Shown piece after piece: positions 1 through 10,943 of a stretch of 64,000 bases of DNA (position 1 is its first letter; the number at the start of each line of letters is the position of its first letter). Under the pieces are notes generated by a model, which was not told where the DNA came from, did not search any database, and was given only the letters and a program-made list of their open reading frames with translations. The DNA lies in assembly GCA_036245805.1 (NCBI GenBank), contig BTRK01000003.1, positions 16,408,464 to 16,472,463 on the forward strand, in the 5' to 3' direction. Source of the stretch: Pristionchus mayeri (Eukaryota > Nematoda > Chromadorea > Rhabditida > Neodiplogasteridae). Both the position numbers and the translations under genes were made by a program.

Positions 1-1450
1 AGAGAAGGAGGAGGGAGAGGAACAGGAGAGAAAAAAAGAGGCAGGCATTTTATCTAAGGTACCACGGGACAATTTTCACAGAGAATGATGACAAAGAGAA
101 ATTGGAGGGAACAAAGAGCAATTTCGCATTGGGTACCAAAAGGATGAAGACTCAATGAGATTGACACATTTTTTTCTAGTAAGGATGAGGGTTAGGGGTA
201 GGGGACGAGAAAGAGACAGATAATTTGGATGCTAGATACCATCGGGCAATTATCGCAGACATTATACAGGGAATGGAGGGAACAAAGAGATGTATAGCAA
301 TAGATTCCAGAGGGAATAGAACACATTAGCAGCTATCCATACTGTCAATGGAATGTGAATATCTGATGAGCGCTCAAATGCGGGTCTAGAAAGAAGTTTC
401 CCCTTTTAAAAGGCTTTCGCTTTAGGTCTTACACGAAGTATTTATCTAATTTATCATGAACATACATAATTTACAACGAAAAAAGAGAATAGTATAGATG
501 ATTTTACATCATATGAGCAGTGCCTGGGAAGTAAGTATGAATCGTCTATTTTCGAATGGATGCTGATGAATTCCTGCGCAACTCGGTCTCGTGATCTGAA
601 TGAGTGGATAGACTCGATTAGGAAATGAGGCATTTTGAAAGTCAGGCCAATTATGGTTGGCCGTAAGATTTTTTTTCATTTCGCGTTCGCACTCGCAACT
701 CAGAACGATGAGGAAATCGCGTAATTTTGCGAAAATTCATCCTTACTAGAGATCGTGATCTGAGCTTTGCTCGTTCCATACGTGATTTTTTCTGTCCGAG
801 AGAATGAGAGAGTATAAACAAGTAGAATCACCAAAAATACAAGCCAAACTGATTCTCATTTGTACTGCTGTCTATCGATATTTGGTTGTTTACTTACCAT
901 AGAATATCCAGCCATCGAACGTCGCAAAGTGTGTCCAGTACAGAATTGTTGGAAGGTTGTGCTTCGCGGAAGGAAGTAATGACTGTCCTTACTCATGCAC
1001 GGAATCAGTTCCAGAACAGGGAAGTAGCTTGAGCAACGGTTTTAACAGCGATCCTGCTTGAGGAGAAATTGAAGGAGGTGGCAGATGATAAAAATTATCT
1101 AAGCGATCAGTTAAAAGGAACACAAAATGACGTTTTCTTAAACTATATTCAAGCGATTCTAATATTTAAAAGCGAGGAAAAGACTAAAAGAAGAAGTACT
1201 CACATCTTAGTACGAAATGGTATTTTCTTGATCACGAGATATGTCGTTTATGCATAATTGATGAGTGAATATAAAGCACTGGAAAGACAAAGATGATCAT
1301 TTTTCAATGCGAAGATGGACAAATGAGAGCGTATTGCAGAAACAACGGATATATCTATTGGGATCGATAGATCAAAGAGAATGATAAATGCAGAAGGACC
1401 ACAGTGTTGCAAGACCTGAATATTAAGTCAGACATATGTCTGTTTTCTCA
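1..1450. other. Left edge, no gene recognised
   Basis: This stretch opens with a purine-rich tract. It contains one short open frame at 1069-1257 on the plus strand whose first 20 residues are charged and helix-like. I see no supporting splice sites or family resemblance. It may be an exon of a gene lying to the left, or non-coding sequence. Confidence 0.3.
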
Positions 1451-1563
1451 GAGTTCATAAGAATCTATTTTCTGTAATGAGCGAAATGGACCTTTTGCCT
1501 TCGCGAAAGATTATTTGTGCAAGTTGTTTATTCTCGTTTTCATACACACAGTTTTTCTCCTCT

Positions 1564-2881
1564 CTACGCTCTGTATCCCTGCTGGGCGGGAGGCGCAGCG
1601 TGCACGGGCTCCGAGTAGGATGAAGTGCGAGCGGGGCAGGGGCAGTATGCGGCATCCGATCCAGGGAGTCCATCTGATCCCTGCTCTCCAGGCTGGCCAG
1701 GATATCCGTCTCTTCCGTTCTGTCCGGGTCTTCCATCCTCTCCGGGTCTTCCGTCGTTTCCGGGAGCTCCGTCCTGGCCGGGCTGCCCAGCGGGTCCCTG
1801 GGGTCCGGCTCTGCCGGGTGATCCATCTCTTCCGGCCTCTCCAGGAGTGTACTGAACTCCGGGCTTTCCGTCGGATCCGGGTCTACCAGGCTGTCCGTCT
1901 CTTCCGGGCTGTCCATCGTTTCCAGGGGCACCGGGTTGTCCGTCGCGACCGGGGTTTCCGGCGGGTCCAGAGCGGCCGGGCTGTCCGGGCTGTCCAGCGG
2001 GTCCGGGGAATCCGGGTTCTCCGTCGGGTCCGGGAGGTCCGGGTGGGCAGGAGATGCATCCTCCGGGAGTGTCGAAAGTAACGGCGAGCGCGATTCCGTT
2101 GGCTCCGGGACGACCGGGCTGGCCGGGGTTGCCGTCGCGTCCACGCTCTCCGGGGTTTCCTGAAGGAATGGTCTTTTAGACTAGTGATCTTTGATCTTTA
2201 GGTTGCTCTAGGTATATGGCGCTGGCATATTTGTGTTCTCTCGCGAGCCCAGTCTCAAAGACGGCATGTGCTTTTACCATTAAAGCGGGACTATCAGCAA
2301 AACTGTCCAGGACTCTGGCTACCGTAATCTAGAAAGTACCGTACCGGGAGGTCCGGGGGGTCCGGCGGGGCATCCTCTGGAAGAGGGTCCGCAGTTGCAC
2401 TGGGAGTTGGCCTGTCTCTTGTTTCTGCCGAGGAGAGTGGCGAAAGTGGGTGGGGCATCGGAAGATCCAGTGGGGTTGACGTGCATCTTCACCAGATGTC
2501 CCCACGTGTCCTCTGCCATCACCTGATTTATTGATTAGAGTCGGAAGAATTCTTGTTTATCTCTGAAACACATAAACAACTCTGATAGTTATCAACACTT
2601 GTAGCCCTTGGAGCGTCTTGGGCATCTTTTCTCTTCCAACTCCGGTTTAGCGGACCGACGCCTAACGATCAGAGATAATGCATGATCCTCGGCCATAACG
2701 AAATTTGGATCTTCCGTAACCCAGAGTTCAAAGATCATCTCCTGACCTTGAACTCGTCCATGTTCTCGGCGACCTCCTCCTGGAGACTCTGGATGTCGCT
2801 GACCATCGATGCGATGTAGAGCATCGAGACAGCGACGAAGACGAGCGAACCCGTGGAGACGACACCCACCAGCCAACTCAT
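1564..2881 (-). CDS. Nematode cuticle collagen, three exons, 302 aa
   Basis: Structural collagen of the extracellular cuticle. The exons are 2881-2747, 2522-2345 and 2159-1564, and they join in phase. Exon 1 encodes an N-terminal hydrophobic segment (residues about 3-26) and an acidic helix, as in the Col_cuticle_N domain. Exon 2 follows with a conserved block around DTWGHLV and a furin-like RNKR site near residue 80. After it come a CNCGP cysteine cluster, a short Gly-X-Y run, a long Gly-X-Y run interrupted by a CISC cluster, and a final CPCP cluster. The start ATG at 2881 puts the hydrophobic segment at the extreme N terminus, slightly earlier than usual, so an upstream exon is possible. 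Exon 3 is strongly GC-rich, which is normal for Gly-Pro codons. The second intron carries one AAAGATCA motif and a fragment of a dispersed terminal repeat. The family is certain, the exact paralogue is not. Confidence 0.93.
2185..2200 (-). repeat. AAAGATCA motif in collagen intron 2
   Basis: Two overlapping copies of AAAGATCA read on the gene's sense strand. This is one of at least seven such sites in the window. Those inside recognised genes all lie in introns and in sense orientation. Confidence 0.6.
2283..2315. repeat. Solo terminal repeat of a MITE family
   Basis: The sequence TTAAAGCGGGACTATCAGCA matches the ends of two complete elements at 48543-48793 and 52267-52524. Here only one end is present, inside collagen intron 2. 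Confidence 0.6.
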
Positions 2882-3120
2882 GACTTCAAAGGAGAGAATA
2901 TTGTAAAATAAAACATTGAAGAGGCAATGACAGGAAAGTGAAATCTCTCATTACTGCGAAGGAGGAGGAGGATGTTATCATAAATGGCCACCATTAACAT
3001 GAAAGTGAATATTTGAAGATAAACGGAGGGTAGAAATTGTAATTGAGCGATCATGAAAGCTGATTCGTTGAAGGAAGTAGAAAGTGAAAGGTGCCGTGCC
3101 AAACGGGCGAACTACTATGC

Positions 3121-3127
3121 TTTTATA
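3121..3127 (-). promoter_or_regulatory. TATA box upstream of the collagen
   Basis: The minus strand reads CTATAAAAG here, about 240 bases before the collagen ATG. The spacing fits a core promoter followed by a 5' untranslated region, possibly with an intron. This rests on sequence and position only. Confidence 0.5.
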
Positions 3128-3740
3128 GTGATCGCGCGTCGTTGTGAACACCCCGACCTTCACGGCCAATGAGGGACGGAAGCTACAGTTCGTTTCCTAT
3201 CTCGCCGAGTAATGCTCGGACCATCTCCCCTTCCCATGCTCTCTAGTCGGTCGGAGAAAACGAGAGAGTAGGACCCGCTTAGAGAGTACCGCGAGTGAGG
3301 AGAGGACATTCCCTGGTCACACTCCCGGAGGGGCAAATGCCATGTTACGAAGGGAGGAGAGAGCATTCGAATTAGATGATGGCCGAGAGACAATAGGCAA
3401 GAGAGAAGAATGTATGCTGAACTGTCCAGCTGTTGCGACCTTTACGATCTTCCGGTCAATAACTCAAGTGCTACTATGTCATGATCGCTTAATTTCAATA
3501 TTATTTCACTTTTGAGGACATTTGTACAGCATAAAGCAAACAGATAATGTAAAATTTCGCACATTGTAAGAAAATCTCTCTCTATGGATCAAAGCAATCG
3601 CCTTTGTTGTTAATCGTTGTGAAAGTTTTCGACAACTTGGTGAATCTCTTCTCTCTGCATACGATGAATCTTTATCAGAGGAAATCGGCTAGAATTTAGA
3701 TAGGTCCATAATAAGATTTTTTTTTTGAGTTTTGGATAAA

Positions 3741-5435
3741 AAGTACTGGATGTGTTCTTCGTAAAGCCGAGGGGGGACAAGGGTGGTGATCTTCAGTCTT
3801 TATCGAAGTGAGACGTTTCGGGCTGTCCGCCCATCATCAGTCATGGTTAACACATGCAAGAGAACAGATTAGGAGGGGACAGGCAATCAATATAACACGA
3901 GAACGAAGCGAAGCGAATGAGGGTGCAAAATGAGTGAAACATGGTGCGAGGCAATGAGTGAAAGGGGGAGGAAGGTAAGGAAAGAGACGAGACGAGAGAG
4001 TGAGTGAGAACAGGAGGGAGAAGGAAGGGAGAGGAAGAAGCGAGAGATAAGGTGAAATGGAGAGAGCAATGAGAGAGGGGAGGAGAGAGAGAAGGGAAGT
4101 GCTAGATGTTGAGAGTTTGAAGTGTAATGGGAGCATTCTCCTTAGACAAGTCTGCCCTGTTATTCAAGACGGGATCTAACTTGATAATATACATAGCCTC
4201 AGCAATCTTACGACGACAAGTGTTGGGTTCACGATGGAGAATGGAGCCAGTCAGAGGAATGGGGGCACTATTGTGATCACTCTTAGAGTGGATAGCAAAT
4301 GCGTTGTGTCTATAGCTATGACAAGTGGGGTTGCGAGCAGACTTGTAATGGTCATACGCTCTTAGATGAAGGGGTCTACCAGTCTCACCGACGTACGATT
4401 GTGAACAGAGGGTGCACTTAATAAGGTAGACAACACCAGCGATCTGACAACAACCGAATCCACAAGTAGGGCAGAAGAAGCAAGGATCGCCTAACGAGCA
4501 GACAGGGGGATCAAGATATCGATTCCTCGACAGTAAATTGAGGAGGTTTGGGCCAGGCTTCTCAACAATGCAAACTTCAAGCTCAACCCTAGACAAAGCA
4601 TCTCGAACTTCGCGAGTAAACTCATCACTGATAAACGGGATGGTAAATACAGGGAGAGGCTTATCAACACGAGGTGAAACGCGAGTAGAAGGAGGGAAAG
4701 AAGAGCGCTTAGGAGAGCAATAGCCATTACTACCGACAATTTGAAGAGCGAGAGAGCGAGACTGATTACGGTACTCATGAGAGGACACAGAAAGTGCTGT
4801 ACGAATGGTGGAAGTGACAATGGACCGCTTAGAATGGCTAGGATTACAAGAGGAGCTATGCAGGATAATGTTGCGATTGGCTGGTTTACGGTACCATTTA
4901 GTGCGGAAAACACCAGATGGACCGAGAGATAGTTGGAAGTTTAGGAAAGGAAGCCAATGATTGGAAGGAGATTCCCTAGTAAGCTTGATATTGGGAGCAC
5001 CCAGCTCATTGAGAGAGGCGAATAATCTGTCTAGGTGATTTTGAGAGATAGCAATGACGATGAAATCGTCAATGTATCTTCCTAGCCAGATTATGCCCTC
5101 ACGAATGGTCTGGGATTCGAGGGAATGCATGTAAATCACAGCAAGAATAGGAGCTAGGCGATTGCCCATTGCAAGGCCACGGACTTGCGAATAGATAAGA
5201 AAAATAAGTACCATCAAATGAAAACACAGAACACTCGAGGCAAGAGGAGAGGAGAACCTCAACATCGGGAATGGAAAGACCACGAAGGTTGAGAGAGTGA
5301 GAGTGCATAGAAATGAGAGCAAGGGTAGCACGAACGGCATCCCTATTACTAACGTTAATGTAAAGTGCAGAAACATCGAAACTCTCAAAACATAAGTCGG
5401 GGTTGGGATCGATGGAGGCGAGAGCAGGATGCACT
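3741..5435 (-). pseudogene. Penelope-like element, copy 1 (RT plus GIY-YIG), frameshifted
   Basis: Retroelement encoding a reverse transcriptase followed by a GIY-YIG endonuclease, used for target-primed insertion. The main open frame runs 5388-4102. Reading along the minus strand, RT motif A (ESFDVSALY) lies near 5390 in one frame. After a frameshift near 5215 the frame continues through the GLAMG motif and the catalytic YIDD (residues 105-108 of the main frame). It then passes a cysteine-rich stretch and the GIY-YIG core (VVYLIKC, then YVGETG) near 4440-4380. The 3' flank ends in a hammerhead-like core. The 5' part of the RT is missing and joins a second copy head to head. The frameshift and truncation make this an inactive copy. 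Family assignment is secure. Confidence 0.85.
3815..3840 (-). ncRNA. Hammerhead-ribozyme-like core at the 3' flank of copy 1
   Basis: Mirror image of the core at 6807-6832, with CTGATGA and GAAAC both conserved on the minus strand. Confidence 0.5.
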
Positions 5436-5539
5436 CTCTGCTCTCTCCTCCATCGATCCCAACCCCGACTTATGTTTTGAGAGTTTCGATGTTTCTGCAC
5501 TTTACACTAACGTTAGTAATAGGGATGCCGTTCGTGCTA

Positions 5540-5642
5540 CCCTTGGACAGATTATTCGCCTCTCTCAATGAGCCCCTTTGGACAGATTATTCGCCTCTCT
5601 CAATGAGCCCCTTTGGACAGATTATTCGCCTCTCTCAATGAG
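5540..5642 (+). repeat. 35-base tandem triplication inside the retroelement
   Basis: Three consecutive units, each ending in CTCTCTCAATGAG, start at about 5540, 5573 and 5608. The second and third are 35 bases apart. They reiterate the RT sequence that immediately precedes ELGAP. Confidence 0.9.
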
Positions 5643-6806
5643 CTGGGTGCTCCCAATATCAAGCTTACTAGGGAATCTCCTTCCAATCATTGGCTTCCTT
5701 TCCTAAACTTCCAACTATCTCTCGGTCCATCTGGTGTTTTCCGCACTAAATGGTACCGTAAACCAGCCAATCGCAACATTCTCCTGCATAGCTCCTCTTG
5801 TAATCCTAGCCATTCTAAGCGGTCCATTGTCACTTCCACCATTCGTACAGCACTCTCTGTGTCCTCTCATGAGTACCGTAATCAGTCTCGCTCTCTCGCT
5901 CTTCAAATTGTCGGTAGTAATGGCTATTGCTCTCCTAAGCGCTCTTCTTTCCCTCCTTCTACTCGCGTTTCACCTCGTGTTGATAAGCCTCTCCCTGTAT
6001 TTACCATCCCGTTTATCAGTGATGAGTTTACTCGCGAAGTTCGAGGTGCTTTGTCTAGGGTTGAGCTTGAAGTTCGCATTGTTGAGAAGCCTGGCCCAAA
6101 CCTCCTCAATTTACTGTCGAGGAATCGATATCTTGATCCCCCTGTCTGCTCGTTAGGCGATCGTTGCTTCTTCTGCCCTACTTGTGGATTCGGTTGTTGT
6201 CAGATCGCTGGTGTTGTCTACCTTATTAAGTGCACCCTCTGTTCACAATCGTACGTCGGTGAGACTGGTAGACCCCTTCATCTAAGAGCGTATGACCATT
6301 ACAAGTCTGCTCGCAACCCCACTTGTCATAGCTATAGACACAACGCATTTGCTATCCACTCTAAGAGTGATCACAATAGTGCCCCCATTCCTCTGACTGG
6401 CTCCATTCTCCATCGTGAACCCAACACTTGTCGTCGTAAGATTGCTGAGGCTATGTATATTATCAAGTTAGATCCCGTCTTGAATAACAGGGCAGACTTG
6501 TCTAAGGAGAATGCTCCCATTACACTTCAAACTCTCAACATCTAGCACTTCCCTTCTCTCTCTCCTCCCCTCTCTCATTGCTCTCTCCATTTCACCTTAT
6601 CTCTCGCTTCTTCCTCTCCCTTCCTTCTCCCTCCTGTTCTCACTCACTCTCTCGTCTCGTCTCTTTCCTTACCTTCCTCCCCCTTTCACTCATTGCCTCG
6701 CACCATGTTTCACTCATTTTGCACCCTCATTCGCTTCGCTTCGTTCTCGTGTTATATTGATTGCCTGTCCCCTCCTAATCTGTTCTCTTGCATGTGTTAA
6801 CCATGA

Positions 6807-6832
6807 CTGATGATGGGCGGACAGCCCGAAAC
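6807..6832 (+). ncRNA. Hammerhead-ribozyme-like core at the 3' flank of copy 2
   Basis: CTGATGA is followed by a GGGC/GCCC stem and then GAAAC, the conserved order of a hammerhead core. Penelope-like elements are known to carry hammerhead ribozymes in their terminal repeats. The next stem (GTCT/AGAC) is present, but the cleavage triplet side is imperfect, so activity is doubtful. Confidence 0.5.
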
Positions 6833-6908
6833 GTCTCACTTCGATAAAGACTGAAGATCACCACCCTTGTCCCCCCCCTCGGCTTTACGAAGAACACAAC
6901 CAGTACTT

Positions 6909-7787
6909 CTACCATGACAAGGATTACCGAGTATCACCTATGGATAAAAGGTTTACCTATGGGTACTTTTCACAGCATTCTAACACGACAGAAAATGGAG
7001 CTCCGTCGAACTGCAAACAGGAAACTTGAAACCTTTCTGAAACATAAAATCTCCCTCCACGAATCTTCCATTCAATGCACGGATCTGACCATGCGGATTT
7101 ATGTTTCACCCCACCTATAAGAAGCAACAGTGCTCGGAGCGTTTAAATTGGGGAATTGTTTTTGTGTTTCAGAGTGTCACCAAATATCGAAAAATTTCAA
7201 ACATCCCATTCCCGCATTTTGCAGTCCGGGGTTTTGTGGGAAAATTCAAAATCTTAATCTCTTTGTCTACCCTTTTCTGGAGAGAACAATGGAGGTCAGA
7301 ACGCTGTGATTTTTCACATAGAGTTCGAAAATCGACCGTAGGAAGCCGTATGTCTGACCCCCCATTCCGCGCCGAAGCAGTACGGTCGGTTTTGGAATTT
7401 ATAAATAATGGTTCCGATAATCTGCCCCTGCTATCTCATTCCTCTCCTTCCTCATTCTCCACCTGAGACCACTCGCTTTGGGTAAACCCCGAATAAAACG
7501 CAGTTCACAACTCTTCTTTGAGTATACATCTAAATAAGAATGTGTGATGCTCTTGTTCTATTGAGACACAATACGCGATGGAGATATGAGATGAATCATG
7601 TTTATCGGAACGTTGCAATGGTTCCATGGTATATTATGGTATATTGAGCTTCGCTGATTCGGATATCAACGAACGGAGCTCGGAATAAGATCACATCAGA
7701 TATATCTGACTGATGTTTATATATACGAAGCCAATAAGTCCCCATGCGAGGCTGCAAATAGACAATCACAAATATGACAGACCTACC
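6909..7787. other. No gene recognised
   Basis: An open frame at 7101-7466 shows no domain. The segment 7322-7355 resembles part of the foldback element at 37.6 kb (ATCGACCGTAGGAAGCCGT here, one base different there), so this is probably transposon debris. Confidence 0.35.
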
Positions 7788-9143
7788 TTATTCCCACCCT
7801 ACCGTAATCCCAGCCCACCGTAACTGAAGCACAGTGACATACCCACTGAACACGATTCCCTTCTCCTTCTTGATCACATCGACGAGACCAAAGAGCACAC
7901 CATACATCGACAAGATCCAGGGAAAAATTCCTAACAAGAATGATCTTTGATCTTTAGTCTCTACCCCATATCTGATCTTTGGCCCACCTCCATAGAGTAC
8001 CGATCGATTGACGAGCACCGAGAAGATATGAATGCAACTGAGGCCGAATAGAGCTGAGAGTTGATCTTTGATCTTTGATCTCTGATCTCTGAACTCACAT
8101 TGACTCTCGAGATGCTCCAGCCAGTAAATGGACTCGCAGGAGCACAAACGCGACGGCCAACGGTCGAAGCAGCGGCAATTCATCAAAGCGTTCTCGACCG
8201 AGTTGTCAGGCCTAAATTCATTAATTAAGCATAATAAATAATTTTAAATAATTACTAAATTAAATGAGTCATAATTGTCAGTCTGTGATGGCGATTTAGA
8301 TGTATTTGATAATTAAAAATCCTTTAACTCTTGATACCCGTTACCTCGCACCACCGTCGACCCTTCCATCTCCCGCGCGTTTATCGTTTTCGTGTACCTT
8401 CTCATAAAGACATTCTGAATACTATTGACTATTCAAACAACTGTCGAATGCTCATAGGGTGAAGGCTAGGGTTGGCAATTCGGAGCAGAACGAATTGCGA
8501 TATCCCAAAATTCTTTTGCGCCCTCTCTGGAAGCAGCGAAAGCACGAACGTAGCGAGCAGGGTGTTGTTCGTGACCTACAGCAGCAACATTATTGATTTA
8601 TGTAATGACTTCGGTAGCTCACCACGTACACAAAGAAGAACAAGCTGATCCGACGATTCTCATAGAATGTCTCAATGAAGGCATTTTAGGCTACCAAAAT
8701 CGATATCTACCGTACCACCGTATACAGCAGTGGCTACGTATGCGATCGTCAACTGAGTGGGCACGTCGAGTGGAAGAGTCTTAGTAAAATCGCTGCAAAA
8801 CAGAGTTATTTTTCCAATAAAAAACTGTAAAAATCAATAATAAGCTTTAAAATACTTACTGTATGACTGCACCCGCGATCGGAAAAGATACGAAGTGAAC
8901 GAAGAAAGAGCGACTGATCTGTGAATTCAGTTGGATATACCTTTAGATTGATCTTTGATCTACCGTCATGAAGCTGTTGTTGCTTACGATATTGACAATG
9001 AAGCTCAGCGGAGCGGCGATGAGACAGAAAATCTGAAGATTTTGGGGAGAAAGACCAAAGATCTCTGTGCACAACGACCTATTGTGTATTATATTTCGAG
9101 ATGAGCTGACCAAGCGCTTTCCATACGCTGCTCGCAACGACAA
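7788..9143 (-). CDS. Four-pass membrane protein, 178 aa, five exons, family unknown
   Basis: Exons 9143-8988, 8918-8860, 8211-8099, 8053-7988 and 7930-7788 join in phase into a complete frame with ATG and TAA. The protein has a polar N-terminal part of about 37 residues. Hydrophobic segments follow at about 38-52 (IFCLIAAPLSFIVNI), 57-70 (FFVHFVSFPIAGAVI), 110-124 (LFGLSCIHIFSVLVN) and 133-150 (FPWILSMYGVLFGLV). A cysteine-rich loop lies between the second and third segments. The short size and TM pattern recall fragments of nematode serpentine receptors, but I find no convincing family motif. Three of the four introns contain AAAGATCA repeats, and the 45-base intron 8098-8054 consists of little else. 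The internal phases support the model well. The function is unknown. Confidence 0.5.
7941..7956 (-). repeat. AAAGATCA motif, membrane-protein intron 4
   Basis: Two overlapping copies in sense orientation inside a 57-base intron, with a third partial copy at about 7971-7980. Confidence 0.6.
8061..8090 (-). repeat. AAAGATCA/GAGATCA array filling a 45-base intron
   Basis: Four to five tandem heptamers occupy 30 of the 45 bases of intron 3 in sense orientation. Only the donor and acceptor sequences remain outside the array. Confidence 0.7.
8949..8961 (-). repeat. AGATCAAAGATCA motif, membrane-protein intron 1
   Basis: One overlapping pair in sense orientation within a 69-base intron. Confidence 0.55.
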
Positions 9144-9619
9144 AAAACAGTGCCGACATCAGCCAAGTGGCTTCTGCTAAATGGAACTTACTACACTTAT
9201 CCAGTGTCCCTGAATGTATCGCCAGCCATTGGACGCGAATTGATCGAGGTCCGATCTGAATCCACGCGTCTCATTCGAGAGGAGGTGCTGAAATATCAAA
9301 GATCAATACCTGAGAATATTCGATACAGTAATTAGCACTAGAGAAAAAATCCAAGCATTTGCTGAAGATGCAATCAACCCGCATACTCCTAATTTAACTC
9401 GCTTTCGGATGAACAGAGCGGTTAGTTTGTGCTTTTAACAAATTTGAATTGTTGTTTTTGAAAGCCTAAGTGAGAAGGGAAATAAAATCACTACTAGAGA
9501 TTAAAAATCAAAACTGACGTGCTTATTCAGCTCTGCGCCATAAACTGCCATCCAGAAGAGCATAGTGAGATATTTGGACATAATAACAGGGCTGAGGACG
9601 AATCGAGCCTGTGTTAAGG

Positions 9620-9640
9620 TGATCAAAGATCAAAGATCAA
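9620..9640 (+). repeat. GATCAAAGATCAAAGATCAA array
   Basis: Three overlapping copies on the plus strand. No gene model covers this site, so orientation relative to transcription is unknown. Confidence 0.55.
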
Positions 9641-9711
9641 CTACCAATATTAAGGCAAAACATCGCCTCTATAAGGGCAGATAAGTAAAACAATGTAAAT
9701 TATAGAATAAT

Positions 9712-9727
9712 AAGATCAAAGATCAAA
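9712..9727 (+). repeat. AAGATCAAAGATCAAA motif
   Basis: Second copy within 100 bases of the array at 9620, same strand, outside any recognised gene. Confidence 0.55.
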
Positions 9728-9779
9728 CCTCGCTGACGTCAGCAGCGAATTGGCGCGCCTGAGTGAGCAGTCGACCGCT

Positions 9780-9866
9780 CATGACGAGTGGAGAGGAGAC
9801 GAGTGAAAGGAGGAGAGAGGAGGAGAGGAAGGAGAGTGAGAGAGGAGAGAGAGGAGAGAGAGGGAG
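9780..9866 (+). repeat. GA-rich low-complexity tract
   Basis: Long run of GAGAG and GGAG units on the plus strand. The open frame across it is compositionally biased and is not supported as a gene. Confidence 0.7.
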
Positions 9867-10901
9867 TTCGAGAGTTCAATTTCAATGGAAATTGACAAAG
9901 GTTGGGGACAAAGAGTCGTGCATAACGAGTATCATGAAAATCAGAAATGGTTTAAGGAGGACCATAAAAAATCTCAATTACGCAATACGATAACACGATA
10001 CGACGATCTGTAGTGTGATCGGATGGCTTTATCGAATAGGAAAAAAAGCAAGGCGGAAAAAAGTCGTAAAAAGATGGGAAAAACGCAGGAGAAAAAGAGC
10101 GGAGGATCGAGAAGTGTGAAGTGTCTGTACCCGTGCACAAATAGCTAATATCTTTCCGCCCCATTGTATTCGTAAGGTATCTTCACAGGAGAATCTTTAT
10201 CTCATTATCACCCCTCTCACATGCACCGTCCGTTGCCATGGAAGGTATCAGTATAGCCGATCTCCTCTTGGTACTTTGTAGGATAACCACCTTAACAGGA
10301 GAATCGTTATCTCAATGATTTCGAAATCGGAAACTTACCGTTATCGTTGCACACTGTATCTTTTTCTTCGTGTTCAATGATCGTCGGAATTCGTGACATT
10401 CCAACTCTTCTTAGCAAAAAGGAAGATAGAATCGTCCTTTCCTTAACTTCGCTGGCTTAGCATTCTAGCATGCTCATGATAAAATCGCATTGTGACGGCA
10501 TTCGATCGACGAGTAAACGCAGATTACTGAAAGAATATCATCAAACGGAAGCGTTTGCACGAAAGATTTGTATGACGTTCCAGTTAAACATCACGGTTAT
10601 TCATGAAACGCAACAATGCGAATCAAGAGGGTGAATGCCAGAAATTGAGGAATAATTTGGAAGGGTAATAGAGAATCAGAGAGAAATGAGGGGAAAGGAA
10701 GAGGAAGAGGGAACTTCTGTCCACTCCCTAGGAGATGAGTCAGAGCAAAGACAAAGGGCGACTGAGGAAGAGGAGGGAATGGTCTGACGCGCTCCCATTT
10801 ACTCTCTCTCTTCTTAAACGGAAGTTCTGAATGGGAAAGCTTCTGGATACAAATAGCAATAAACATGAATAGTCAAATGTGAGAAAGGAATCTGCCTCAT
10901 G

Positions 10902-10902
<1 letters not shown>

Positions 10903-10940
<38 letters not shown>
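10903..10940 (+). repeat. (CA)19 microsatellite
   Basis: Thirty-eight bases of uninterrupted CA dinucleotides. The regions on both sides (9.9-12.0 kb) hold no gene I can support. Confidence 0.95.

Positions 10941-10943
<3 letters not shown>

Larger units (their letters stand above)
5436..6908 (+). pseudogene. Penelope-like element, copy 2, RT core deleted
   Basis: Inverted partner of copy 1, nearly identical over 5613-6908. Its open frame 5613-6545 carries the C-terminal RT part and a complete GIY-YIG region. RT motif A is present at about 5470-5540. The stretch that in copy 1 encodes GLAMG and YIDD is absent, a net loss of about 220 bases. In its place stand three head-to-tail copies of a 35-base unit. 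The endonuclease half is therefore intact, but the polymerase catalytic site is gone. Base identity between the copies is high, with one mismatch near the outer end and a difference in a C-run, so the pair looks recent. Confidence 0.82.

Noticed and set aside
1515..2163. Plus-strand and out-of-frame long open frames across 1.5-2.2 kb
   Set aside because: They are shadows of the GC-rich Gly-X-Y collagen exon on the minus strand.
3837..6810. Separate small genes in the mirrored open frames beside the retroelements
   Set aside because: They are serine/leucine-rich translations of C/T-rich retroelement flank and occur as exact mirror pairs.
7788..9143. Assignment of the membrane protein to a named chemoreceptor family such as Srt
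   Set aside because: Only four hydrophobic segments and 178 residues are present and no family motif is secure.
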